Notes under the pieces: model-generated | Told to the model about the DNA's origin: nothing | The model's database searches: none | What the model saw: the letters and a program-made list of their open reading frames with translations, nothing else | Part shown: positions 22,925 through 33,954 of the stretch, in pieces | Layout of the letters: each line of letters begins with the position of its first letter | Numbering within the stretch: the first letter of the stretch is position 1 | Position numbers and translations under genes: made by a program | Assembly: GCA_933228675.1 (NCBI GenBank) | Contig: OW121740.1 | Location: 50,017,174-50,081,173, forward strand | Origin: Stomorhina lunata | Lineage: Eukaryota > Arthropoda > Insecta > Diptera > Rhiniidae | Direction: 5' to 3' | Length of the DNA stretch: 64,000 nucleotides

Positions 22925-23545
22925 AGAGTGTTATATTCGGCTGTGCCGAATCTTATATACATGGTGGGTATATAAGTTGTGTTAAATTCAGAAACAGGGT
23001 GCAGCTAATTCAAAATCTGGGCCAAAACTGAAAAAATCGCTAAGCTAATTGGTATTGTTGGTAAAATCTTTGGACGAAATTCGGTTGCCATAGCTTTATA
23101 GTTCAACATTTAAAAATATTTTAGTGGTTTCCCCAGTATTTACTTTAAGCAAAATTTGGTCTCATAACCGGGTATAGTTTTACATTAATAAGTTGTTAAA
23201 TACTTTTCGTTGTGCTTAATATGTAGTTAGGCTAAACACGTTAATAGTAATACGGCAGGTCCATATATTTCGTTAGGAGTTCCTAATGCATTCATCATAT
23301 ATAAAGTCTGGGCTGAACATTGATTGATGCCTATCTAATTTCATAGGTGCAATCATAATATAATGAATGTTTGGAGGTACATTTGATTGTACATTTGATT
23401 GTACATTTGATTGTAGATACAAAAAGGGGATGTTATATATATAAGAATTATAGCCAAATGTTGACCGATTGTAACAAAATTTTACACACTGGCTGGTATA
23501 TATATAGAGCTTATACTTGCAAAATTTAGTGGCCATAGCTATCAT
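22925..23545 (-). mobile_element. mini-me-like repeat, reversed
   Basis: TTCGGCTGTGCCGAATCTTA at 22936 is the conserved terminal block of this family (compare TTCGGCAAAGCCGAATTTAC at 50336). The interior has ACATTTGATTGT repeated three times at 23381-23413 and the TGACCGATTGTAACAAAATT phrase shared with 24795-25020. Confidence 0.6.
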
Positions 23546-23546
23546 A

Positions 23547-24260
23547 CCCAGCAAAACTTTGGTAATGGCAAGTACTCTGATAACTGGTTACCTTGTAACG
23601 ACTACAACATACCATCCGAATAAATAATAAATTATTACAGAAGTACTTATTTGTAATTAAGATGGTAACTTAAACTGAATGGCCCCGGTTCAAATCCCAC
23701 CAAGGGCAACAATTTTTTTTAGTTTTTTTTTTTATTAAAAGAGTCTTTTTAAATGATTTTTGAATTTTAAGAACTTAAATATTATCTTCTGTAAAAAAAA
23801 TGTGTAAAACTAACTCACGTTAATGAAAAAATACCATCATAAGTCAATTTTGATTATGTAGGGGATGTTGAATACCAAACACGATTCTAATTGGTCTTAA
23901 CTTGGTAAGCCCAACTTATCTGGGTCATCTGTCATCTCAACTGTCGACACACACCTTCTCATGGTATCACACGGGGAGCTAGTTTAACACCCATTAATAT
24001 TGTGAGTTAACATGTTCCGAGAGTTGTCCCATAAGATAGATAAAAATGGGTAACCCTCTCTTGAAAAAAAATACAATGAAAAGGATAAAATTAGAATTGA
24101 AATGTCCCACTACCTAATGTTAGAGGAGGATGTCCGAAACTTCGATAGAAAGACCAAGTAGGGGAACATTTTTCAAAGCTTGGCCTATAAAATTGGAGAA
24201 TATTCGCACAAGATCGAAATACATGGAATTCTAAAATATGCTCGGACTTTGACCTTAATA
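23547..24260 (+). mobile_element. Composite repeat: CCCAGCAAAACTTT end, tRNA-like B box, shortened RTE
   Basis: The unit opens with CCCAGCAAAACTTTGGTAAT, contains GGTTCAAATCC (B-box-like) at about 23690 and then RTE 5'-leader sequence (AGGGGATGTTGAATACC onward). It passes at about 24065-24110 directly into RTE 3' sequence (GATGTCCGAAACTTCGATAG to CTCGGACTTTGACCTTAA). The same order is found at 42440-43115 with about 90% similarity by eye. Confidence 0.75.
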
Positions 24261-24261
24261 A

Positions 24262-24573
24262 GGACAATTAAATCCAGAAAAATTTCATATTTGGGACACA
24301 TTATGAGAAACGATGTATAAGAATACAAACAATTTTCAAAGGAAAAATTGAAGGAAGACCTGCCAGAGGCAGAAAAGAAACTTCATGGCTGAAAAATATC
24401 CAAGACTGGACCGGTTACCATGAGGAAAGGACCCTATTGAACGCCGCCAAGAATAGAGAGCTTCTAATAATATAAAAAAAAAACTAAACTTTAAAAAATA
24501 TATATTTTGTAATGTAATATTATTATATGATCGCTTATATCCGAATAACGGATGAGCAAATAAAGAAGAAGAA
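24262..24573 (+). mobile_element. LINE 3' end (RT C-terminal tail, AAG tail)
   Basis: Frame fragments read IKSRKISYLGHIMRND, LLQTILKGKIEGRPARGRK, TSWLKNIQDWTGYHEERTLL, followed by an A-rich 3' region ending in AATAAAGAAGAAGAA. This is another LINE type, inserted after the RTE tail. Confidence 0.72.
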
Positions 24574-24574
24574 T

Positions 24575-25535
24575 GTATTTCGCGGGGCGGGGTTATATGG
24601 GAGCTCTAACTAAATTTGAACCGATTTTGTCCATTTTCAACACACATCTTTTTCAAGATATCCAAAATAGTTTTGTAAAATTTTGTCCCTCTATCTCTTT
24701 TCGTGCTTTTATCTGACGGACAGACGAACATAAACAACCTTTTCTTTATGTATTTTTGTGTTTCCATAAGTTTTTTATATAAGAGCTATGGTGAAATGGT
24801 GACCGATTGTGACAAAATTTTGCACACTGGCTGACATTGACATAAGACTTCCTTGTGCTTAATTTAGTCTTACTAGCTTTTGTAGTTAAGGAGCTATCAT
24901 GATTTTATCTGACGGACAGACGCACATAAATCCCCTTTTCTTTTTGAATTTTTGTGTTTTCGTAAGTTTTTTATATGGGAGCTAGGTCAAATGATGACCG
25001 ATTGCGACAAAATTTTGCACACTGGCTGGCATTGACATAAGACTTTCTTGTGCCAAATTGAGTTGTTATATCTGTTATACTTTTAGATTTTTCGGCATTT
25101 AAGTGTATTTTAGGTGAAATTTAGGCTGTTTTCGTAAGTTTTTTGTATGGGAGCTATGGCTAAATGTGAACCGATTTCAATTTTACACGCTGCCTAGTGC
25201 TAATGTATTTATTAACAAATAAGCGATTAGCCTAGACGAGGTTATACGGGAGCTATGGTCAAATGTGAAATGATTTTGCCCAATTTCAATACCAACATTT
25301 TCTCAGAGATGAAGAATATCTTTACTAAGTTTCGGCTAGCTCCTTTCGTTTAGGCGTTATCGTGATTTCAACAGACAGACACATGGACATCGCTCAATCG
25401 TCTTAAAATTTTATTAGGATTCAGAATATATATCGTTTTTGTTTTTTGAGCCAATATTAAGGAAATTGCAAACGGAATGATAATCCCAATATACCCCCCA
25501 TTCTTTTTGATGGTGGGTATAAAAATATGTTCGGT
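24575..25535 (-). mobile_element. mini-me-like repeat, reversed, with internal near-repeats
   Basis: Phrases such as GACAAAATTTTGCACACTGG and TATGGGAGCTATGG recur at about 24600, 24790, 24980 and 25145. The terminus ATGGTGGGTATAAAAATA is at 25510-25527, and CAGACAGACACATGGACATC corresponds to a shortened GTCY block. A short RTE tail (TGACCTTAACAGGTTGTAAA) follows at 25541-25562. Confidence 0.65.
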
Positions 25536-25614
25536 GTTTGACCTTAACAGGTTGTAAATATAGGTCATTTATGTAAGTTAATAATAAAATATTTTGTGTT
25601 GTCATCTTTTTCAG

Positions 25615-26764
25615 TTCTACACCATTTTCAATTGTAATTGAGAAATTTTCAAATTGAATTGAGAAATTTTCAATTGAAATTGAGAATTTTCAATTGAAAT
25701 TGAGAAATATTCAATGGGAATTGAGAATTTTCAATTGAAATTGAGAAATTTTCAATTGAAATTGAGACTTTTCAATTGAAATTGAGAAATATTCAATTGA
25801 AATTGAGAATTTTCAGTTGAAAATGAGAAATTTTCAATTTAAATTAAGAAATTTTGAATTGAAATTGAGAATTTTTCAATTGAAAATGAGAATTTGTGAA
25901 TTGAAATTGAGAAAATCCCTATTGGAAATGAGAAATTTTCAATTGAAATTGAGAATTTGTAAATTTAAATTGAGAATTTTTCAATTGAAATTGAGAAAAG
26001 CCCAATTGAAATTGAGGTTGGTTTTTTTAATTGAAATTGAGAAATTTTCAATTGGAATTGAGAAATTTTCAAATGAAAATGAGAAATTTTCAATTGAAAA
26101 TGAGAAATTTTCAATTTAAAATGAGAAATTTTCAATTGAAATTGAGAATTTTAGAATTGAAATTGAGAAAACCTAAATTGAAAATGAGGTTGAAATTCCA
26201 CTTGGGGTGTTCTCAATTTCAATTGAAAAATTCTCAATTTAAATTTAAAATTTCTCAATTTCAATTGAAAATTTCTCAATTTCAATTGAAAATTTCTCAT
26301 TTTCAATTGAAAAATTCTCATTTTCAATTGAAAACTTCTCAATTTCAATTAAAAAATTCAACCTCATTTTCAATTGTGCTTTTCTCAATTTCAATTGAAA
26401 AATTCTCAATTTCAATTTTAAAATTCTCAATTTCAATTGAAAATTTCTCATTTTCAATTGGGCTTTTCTCAATTTCAATTCAAAAATTCCCAATTTCAAT
26501 TGAAAATTTCTCAATTTGAACTGAATGTTTCTCATTTCCAATTAGGGTTTTCTCAATTTTAATTGAAAATTTCTCATTTTTAATTGAAAATTCTCAATTT
26601 CAATTGAAAATTTCTCAATTTCAAATGAAAATTCTCAATTTCAATTGAAAATTTCTCATTTTCAATTGAAAATTCTCAATTTCAATTAAAAATTTCTCAA
26701 TTTCAATTGAATATTCTCAATTTCAATTGAATATTTCTCAATTTCAATTGAAAATGGTGTAGAA
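25615..26764. mobile_element. Fold-back element B: inverted arms of a 20-22-bp tandem repeat
   Basis: The tips TTCTACACCATTTTCAATT and AATTGAAAATGGTGTAGAA are inverted repeats. The left arm (25615-26170) repeats TTTTCAATTGAAATTGAGAA; the right arm (26205-26764) repeats the reverse complement. A small centre at about 26171-26204 (with CCACTTGGGG) separates them. The arms are about 556 and 560 bp. Frames reading as repeated (FQLKLRN) peptides are products of the repeat, not genes. No target duplication is evident. Confidence 0.85.
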
Positions 26765-27589
26765 AATTTCCGGGATCCCAGAAAATGAAAAAAATTTCTG
26801 TCGGTTTTTGGGGAAATGCAGAAAAGTCAGAGAAAAGAAATACTCTAGTCCTCAACCACTTGATTTACTTTACCTACCGGCTTTGTTTCAACTCCTTGAC
26901 AATGGCAACACTCAGCCATAAATACTTTGTTTATATTTTTCTTCGTTTGTTTTGTTTCTCAAGTTTCGTGAGAATGTACGATTATTTAAGAGAGTGTTAG
27001 TGTAACTGTCTGTGTAGAGGTATTACGTTTTTTGTTTTGGTTCTCCAATTCTTATGTATAGTTTTTTTTTTTATTCCAATCTACTCTATGTAAGTTTCTT
27101 TTTTTTTTGTATAAATGTGTGAAAATATTTATACATGAAACGCAAAGTATCTATAAGTCTGTAGGAAAGTATCTAAGAGTTGTTGCTTTGGAGGTGGTTG
27201 TTATGAATAATGTTGTTGTGTTTTCGGCAACGTCATAATGATACGGTTTAGCAAAGCTTTTTTGTTGCCATTATCGATTTTTGTTTTGTTGAGGGAAAAG
27301 TTTTATAGAAAAGAAATTGAAAATAGAAATAGAGACAAGAAAGCGAATCGAGTAAATCAAGTGAAACGAACTTTTAGATGAAACGATCGTCAGCGGACGA
27401 CTGTGAAGTGAATGCTCTTACGTAGTAGGAAACACCGAGCGACCGAACGACCAACAACGAAAAAGTCAAGCAAACAAACAAACTCACACTAAAAACAAAC
27501 AAACACACACACAGACGAGCCAACAAAAACAAATACACAACGGAACATGTAGGAACAAGACGAAAACAACAAAGCGAATTTACGTAAAA
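26765..27589. promoter_or_regulatory. Unique upstream region of the candidate promoter
   Basis: It lacks repeat-family sequence and is bounded by fold-back element B on the left. GC content rises at 27360-27450 (GCGGACGACTG, GAGCGACCGAACGACC). It could hold promoter-proximal elements, but no factor site is claimed. Confidence 0.35.
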
Positions 27590-27623
27590 TCAGTCGTTGA
27601 TAGCCAACTCTCGTGTTCAGACG
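27590..27623 (+). promoter_or_regulatory. Candidate core promoter: initiator plus DPE
   Basis: TCAGTC at 27590-27595 matches the arthropod initiator TCAKTY, with A +1 at 27592. AGACG at 27619-27623 sits exactly at +28 to +32 and matches the DPE consensus RGWYV. Correct spacing is required for DPE function, so the pair is stronger evidence than either alone. There is no TATA box at -30. Confidence 0.55.
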
Positions 27624-28648
27624 ATAAGCGCTTTTTTCTGGTGGAGAATCCAAAACTGAAATAAACATAATAAAGAGACAGACAGACATACAAACTCACG
27701 CACACTCGCACTCAAACACACACACGCTCTCAAATATCATAATTCGAGATACAACAAAATTCACCCCCACAAACAAACGGGCCTGAATTTAACGTGAATT
27801 ACAACAAAAAAATATACGTAATAAAATTTTATGCGTTTTTAACAACAACAATAAGAAAAACTATTTTCAAAATCCAAAAAACTGAACTGCCCGCTTTTCG
27901 TCCGTCCCAATAAGACGTGGAAAAGAAAGAAAAAAAAAAAGAAAACAAACCCGCATAAAATTTTCAATTTTGTTTGATATGAAATTTTTTATTTTGTGTA
28001 AATTTTGAAAAATAATTTTTATGATTTAAAACTGAAAAAAAGTTAAAAAATTTAAATTTTTAAAAACCAAAAATTTTTTTAAATGTGTTTCTTAGAAAAA
28101 AAAAAATTATGTTATAAATTTGGAAAATTGTGCTAAATTTTGAAAACAAACTGAAATTTTAATTTCAATATTTATATTTACAATAAAAAAAACTGAAGTT
28201 TTATTTTTTTTAAATAAAATTTCTATTTTTTAAAAAATAGAAATTTTGAAAAAAAAGGAAAAATACCTAAAACCTAAATTGAAAAGTTGGATTATGCTTA
28301 GGCTTTATTGGAAACGTCACACTAGTTTCTTAACCCCGGTCAGACGTCATGTAGCTAAAGTACAACAAATTCACAAAAACAAGTTCAAACATTTTTACCT
28401 ACAACAACATCAACAACCACAACAAAAACAACAACTAAACCCTCAATTTTATAATCCAATACTTAATCAAAGATTCAATCAACGTATCATTTTCAATTTG
28501 GAATTCTATCACAAGAATATTTTGAAAAAATCTCAATATAATACGAAAAAAACTAAAACTCAATATCAATATCTTTCTTTGAAAATTTCTTAGAAAATTG
28601 AAAAAAAAAATATCACATAAAAACACCACAAATCAGAATTTTAAAAAG
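27592..28648 (+). other. Candidate non-coding first exon (5' UTR)
   Basis: It starts at the predicted +1 and shows the CAACAA/ACAAAC/CACACA-rich composition typical of fly leader exons. A possible donor AAAAAG|GTAAAT lies at 28648/28649. A 115-codon frame at 28246-28593 (with QQHQQPQQKQQ) is present but has low-complexity composition and no family match, so it is treated as leader. The link to the coding exon at 38087 is inferred from strand and order only. Confidence 0.35.
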
Positions 28649-28929
28649 GTAAATTTTACTCGTCAACACAAAATTTTGAAAAAACAATTTTTAACCTTAA
28701 ATTTGAAAGAAAGTTTTGAAATAAGAGAAATTTTTGTCTAAGGAAATTTATTAAATTGTATAAAAATTATAAGAAATAAATAACAAAAGTTATTGAAATT
28801 TACGAATAATTAATATCTGATTGGATTTTTAAAACAACAAAAATATTCCCAATTCTAAAATGTAAAAGGTTTACCTTTAAAAACCGGTTACAAACATGTA
28901 AAATAGCCATAAAAATTGAAACTATTAAA

Positions 28930-29548
28930 AAAGAATAATGTCTATAAAAAACCCGGTTATTTTGAAATAGACAAAATCGACCTTTTTTTAAATAAACAAT
29001 GAAAACTTCTAAAGATTGTAATTAAAACTTCTTATAACTTAGTTCCTTAAAAAGATTAAAATAAATGAAACACTTTCTAAATTTATTTTCATTTTAAGAG
29101 GGTGCTTAGAAAGTGCCCAAAACCGGCTTAAGTGTAAACCTATACCTGTTCAACCTTAAGAAATCACAAGATTAGGCTATCGACCAGAAACTAAACTATT
29201 TATTTTTGTACAAGTCCCCGGCTTTTATTTTCATAGATTCTAAAAAAATTTCTATAATGTCTAATTTTTCAAGGAGTTGTCCTAGTGAAATTACCCCATA
29301 TTGAAAACGACTTAGCCAATTTTTTTGAAAAATACATTAATAGCTTAAGAGCAAAATTACCCCCAAATCGTGCTAAGACAATTTTTTTGTGTGATCAATG
29401 GCTCTAGAGTTATGTACATCACAATTTCTCAAAAAAAAAAAAAAAAAAATGCAAAATCAAAAAAAAAAAAAAAAAAATTCTTAAAAAATTCATAAAAAAT
29501 AGAAATAGGAAAAACTTACCATTATTTCTCGGCGTAAAACTATGTGTA
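28930..29548. repeat. Local tandem duplication, unit 1
   Basis: It shares with 30685-31600, in order, TTAAAAAAGAAT, AATGAAAACTTCTAAAGATT, GGGTGCTTAGAAA, TTGAAAACGACTTAGCCAAT and the CGTAAAACTAT ending. Similarity is about 80-85% by eye. Unit 1 ends exactly where fold-back element C begins. Confidence 0.85.
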
Positions 29549-30684
29549 TTCTACACCATTTTCAATTGAAATTGAGAAATATTCAATTGAAATTGAGAAT
29601 ATTCAATTGAAATTGAGAATTTTCAATTGAAAATGAGAAATTTTCAATTGAAAATGAGAAATTTTCAATTGAAATTGAGAATATTCATTTGAAATTGAGA
29701 AATTTTCAATTGAAATTGAGAATTTTTAATTAAAAATGAGAAATTTTCAATTGAAATTGAGAAAACCTTAATTGGAAATGAGAAACATTCAATTGAAATT
29801 GAGAAATTTTCAAATGAAATTGAGAATTTTTGAATTGAAATTGAGAAAAGCCCAATTGTAATTGAGAAATTTTCAATTGAAATTGAGAATTTTTAAATTT
29901 AAATTGAGAATTTTTCAATTGAAATTGAGAAAAGCACAATTGAAAATGAGGTTTAATTTTTTAATTGAAATTGAGAAGTTTTCAATTGAAAATGGAAAAT
30001 TTTCAATTGAAAATGAGAAATTTTCAATTGAAATTGAGAAATTTTCAATTGAAATTGAGAAATTTTAAATTGAAATTGAGAATTTTTCAGTTGAAATTGA
30101 GAAAACCCCAAATGAAATTTCAATTTAGGTTTTCTCATTTTCAATTCTAAAATTCTCAATTTCAATTGAAAATTTCTCATTTTCAATTGAAAATTTCTCA
30201 TTTTCAATTGGAAATTTCTCATTTCAACTTGAAAATTTCTCATTTTCAATTGAAAATTTCTCAATTTCAATTAAAAAATCAACCTGATTTCCAATTGGGC
30301 TTTTCTCAATTTCAATTGAAGAATTCTCAATTTAAATTTAAAAATTCTCAATTTCAATTGAATATTTCTCATTTTCAATTGGGATTTTCTCAATTTCAAT
30401 TTACAAATTCTCATTTTCAATTGAAAAATTCTCAATTTCAATTAAATATTTCTCAATTTCAATTGAAAATTTCTCATTTTCAACTGAAAATTCTCAATTT
30501 CAATTGAATATTTCTCAATTTCAATTGAAAAGTCTCAATTTCAATTGAAAATTTCTCAATTTCAATTGAAAATTCTCAATTCCAATTGAATATTTCTCAA
30601 TTTCAATTGAAAATTCTCAATTTCAATTGAAAATTTCTCAATTCAATTTGAAAATTTCTCAATTACAATTAAAAAGGGTGTAGA
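29549..30684. mobile_element. Fold-back element C, same family as B
   Basis: It begins TTCTACACCATTTTCAATTG and ends GGGTGTAGA, the same tips as the 25615 element. Arms of about 562 and 558 bp repeat TTTTCAATTGAAATTGAGAA and its reverse complement, with the switch at about 30110-30127. Total length (1,136 bp) is within 15 bp of element B. It lies precisely between the two duplicated units. Confidence 0.85.
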
Positions 30685-31600
30685 TAACATTAAAAAAGAA
30701 TATTGACTAGATAAACCGGTTATTTAGAAAAAAGACTAAAGAGATCGATTATTTTTTTCGAAAATACACAATGAAAACTTCTAAAGATTGAAATTAAAAC
30801 TTCTAATATCTTAATTTCTTTAAAAGATTGAAATAAATGAAACCCTTTTTAAAATACTTAAATTTAGCTTAGGGTGCTTAGAAAATGCCGAACACCTGCT
30901 TAAGTGCAAACCATAACAGGAGAATAGATCCCCATACCTATTCAAAATTAATGGTAGAAGGCCAATGCACGCGGCAAGCGGCTGCGGGTGGCAATCAGCT
31001 GTTTTTTGATTTGTCAAATTTGAAGCGACAATGGAAAAAAGTAGAACTTTGTTCTACTTTTCCGCGCGGCAGATTTTTTCAGTGCTGCCAGATTTAATTA
31101 TATCCTCTAATATTTTTTATATGTATATTTTTGTAAACAAACGCACATTTTACATACTGGTAATACTACGACCTCCCGCAGCCGCATGCCGCGTGTATTG
31201 GCCTTGTACCTTAAGAAATCACTATTGACCAGCCACCCAAACTACTTTTTTGCCACGAGTTATGGTCCCCAAGTACAAAAACAGTCGGTTTTTATTTTCA
31301 TTGATTCTAAGAAAAAATCTAAATTCTCAAATTTTTCAAAGAGTTGACCTAGTTAAATCGCCCTATATTGAAAACGACTTAGCCAATTTAATTGAAAAAC
31401 ACATTATTGGATTAAAAACAAAATTAACCCTAATTCGTGCTAAGGCAAGTTTTTTGAGTGATCTACGGTTCCAGAGTTATTTACATCAGAACTTCTAAAA
31501 AAAAAAATGCAAATCAAAAAAAATTATTTTTTAAAAATTCATAAAAAATATAAAATGGCAAAAACTTGTCGTTATTAATTGGCGATCGTAAAACTATTTG
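30685..31600. repeat. Local tandem duplication, unit 2
   Basis: Second copy of the block at 28930-29548. It is longer because a 248-bp inverted-repeat element is inserted at 30958-31205; the sequence on either side of that insert is continuous in unit 1. Confidence 0.85.
30958..31205. mobile_element. GC-rich MITE, 248 bp
   Basis: The ends AAGGCCAATGCACGCGGCAA and TTGCC-type reverse complement (GCATGCCGCGTGTATTGGCC to 31204) match over about 31 bp with two differences. It is present in unit 2 but absent from unit 1, giving a filled/empty-site pair. The inner part has an AGTAGAACTTTGTTCTACTT palindrome at 31039-31058. Class unknown. Confidence 0.82.
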
Positions 31601-32325
31601 TATTCCAAATAACATAAGCCCTAAACTATGAAAATCCCTCGATTACTAGTGATTTTATTACGAAAAACTTAAAATAACCAATTCTTGCGAAAAATTTTGT
31701 CATTTAAATCCTATTATCTTCAAAAGAAATAAGTAAAGGCCACAATTCTTGAGATACTTTCATTTGACTTGGCATGAAATATATTTGTTGCTACAAGGAC
31801 AAAGCCTTGTAAAAATAAAGAAAATCATTCCAAATTTTGGGGTACCTCCCAAACATTTTTCTCACCGAAATATAGTTTCACGTTCCCTTAAACCACAAAT
31901 TTGCTTTTATCTTAATGAATGAAATTTCCATTCACAGTGGGACCAATGCTATTAAAAGTAAATAGTGTTCCTTCAATAAACCCATTACCAAAAAACAAAA
32001 TTTACCCCAAATGAACCACTGGCTCAGATTCTGAAAATTATCCCTCAAAGCACACATTCTGCGGGTCACGACTCATTATTCCGAAAGGTAATGTTTTGTT
32101 TGATACAATCTTAAACATGGATTTAGACGTGATGTCAAGCGGACAACACTATTGGCCCAGTGACCCGAACCAAATCCCGGATGTTATTGATTATGGAGTC
32201 ACAAAAACTATTCCTAGGGACATGATACATTGAATCTTCTTTAGAATTGCCTTCAGACCATTTACGCAATATTATCTTTCTATTAGGGTTTTCAAAAACA
32301 ATCTTAAACTGGCTTCTCCACATGC
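31601..32325. other. Intergenic, no gene seen
   Basis: AT-rich sequence. A 62-codon minus-strand frame at 32135-32323 has no recognisable motif and is not called. Confidence 0.35.
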
Positions 32326-32745
32326 TACATTAACTCAGACAACATGTTACATTTCCGCGTCGGCATCATGTTATCCCTCCGACAACATGTGTCACTTCCA
32401 CTACCTACCTTTGACATGATGATTGATTATTAAACATTCAACATGCTATATAAACCTACACAACAAGTTACAAAATCCCCCAGGCAATATGCTACGTCAT
32501 TCAGACAACAGGCTACATAACCCCCCGGCTATATGATGCACTATTCTGCCGACAATACTACACCAAAAACTCTAAAATTTTAAGATATTGACACTCCATA
32601 CATTTAATATTTTGTAAAAAGTGTATACTCTCTTCTTCATGGGACATTTCAAAGGTACCATACGGCAAATTAATGTATAGAAGTGCAACATCTTTTTATT
32701 ATAGAGTATTTGACTACACATTAACCCCCGGGCAACATGCTACTT
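32326..32745. repeat. Degenerate short tandem repeat (ACAACATGCTACAT type)
   Basis: ACAACATGTTACAT (32339), ACAACATGTGTCAC, ACATGCTATATAAA, GCAATATGCTACGT, ACAACAGGCTACAT, GCTATATGATGCAC and GCAACATGCTACTT (32733) recur at irregular spacing of about 30-60 bp, consistent with a decayed minisatellite. Confidence 0.55.
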
Positions 32746-32864
32746 CATGCCCCTTTACTTCTTCACTTCACTCTTGTAGCCGGTTGACTATGAAGCGTAC
32801 TTTAGATGCCAAAAACATAATCCACGAGTGTGCCTGGTTATGATAAGGATGTCATCCTTGTTAT

Positions 32865-33400
32865 CTAGAGGCACTCTCACCTACTTTCTTTCGAGCTGAG
32901 TGAGGGCTTTCAACAGAACGGAAGGCAATGATCTTGATTCGGCCATGAAACGCGCTTGCATTGTAACAGATGGGATGAGTTTCTGGAATCTCCATGAAAA
33001 ATTGGGATTAAACTGATTTTCAATGATACTTACCTTGTTTTCGGTATATTTCCGTCTGGCTCTCCTCTATTTATGACTGCCATTACTAGACTATCTTTGA
33101 AACCTGAGGCCTTTTGGGTGCTGGTGGATCATTAGGCGATTGACGAGATTTAGGGACGCTGTTGATCATACCCCACCTTTCTTTCGAGCTGAGCTATGGC
33201 TTGACAATGAGTTTGATTAGGCACTGGAACCCGCCTGCATGGTGACAGATGGAAGGTGTATCTGGCATCTTCACTAGGACTTATATATTCAATGACATTC
33301 CTTCCGTTTTCAGCATCTGCCTTTCCGCTCTTTGACAACCTCTGATACAGTGTGACCCCTAGCTTTAAGCCTTTTGGGTGCTGGTGGCTCTTCACTAGAA
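32865..33400. repeat. Tandem duplication, about 290 bp unit
   Basis: Two copies (about 32867-33135 and 33170-33395) share TTTCTTTCGAGCTGAG, TGCATTG/TGCATGGTGACAGATGG, GGAATCT/GGCATCTTCA, and GCCTTTTGGGTGCTGGTGG. Similarity is about 65-70%. Confidence 0.65.
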
Positions 33401-33452
33401 GGAAATATTTTTTTCGGAAATGCCGCTCTTCAACTTTCTGCAATGGAGTCAG

Positions 33453-33545
33453 GGGGGTTACTGCGTATTTCGATTCGAAAGAATTTATTTTCGAAACACA
33501 AATTCGAACAGCTTTACTTTCGAATCGAGGTACGCAGTAACCCCC
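33453..33545. mobile_element. 93-bp Harbinger-type mini-MITE, CAG target duplication
   Basis: The inverted ends GGGGGTTACTGCGTA and TACGCAGTAACCCCC continue into TTCGATTCGAAAG/CTTTCGAATCGA, so most of the element is palindromic. CAG flanks it at 33450-33452 and 33546-33548. Two additional short TTCGAA sites form the loop. Confidence 0.82.
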
Positions 33546-33954
33546 CAGAGTTTTGGAGGTGACACTATAAATTATCTTAATGATGTTGAGAGCATTTTGC
33601 CGCATTTTACAGATGTTTTTTCAAGATCATGAAATTGTACCTGTAAAGACCTACGTCTAAAATAGGTAACCAGTTTCAGAAGAAGATGTAGAATCATTGT
33701 TCATTTTACCATGAACACAAACACTACAATAAAGTGTCAATGAACTGAGTTCGTTGTATGGCGACAAAGCACCATTAAATACTACAATTTATCGCTAGTA
33801 TAGTGAATTCAAATAAAGGTCATGCTCCTATCACCGATGAAATCCGAGAAGGTAGTCTAAAAAGTCAGTTCGTCATGTGATATATTGAAAGATATTACAT
33901 GTCACTTCAATACATTCGATTTTGGATACCCCATACTATATCTTACCTGCTTAA

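Noticed and set aside
25817..26541. Long frames on both strands reading as repeated Phe-Gln-Leu-Lys-Leu-Arg-Asn peptides (also at 29730-30507)
   Set aside because: They are the translation of the short tandem DNA repeat, occur on both strands, and have no start context or protein family; the DNA repeat explains them fully.
28246..28593. 115-codon frame with Gln/Pro-rich stretch as a small protein gene
   Set aside because: Composition is that of a CAACAA-rich fly leader, no family motif is seen, and the Lys/Asn/Gln bias follows base composition.
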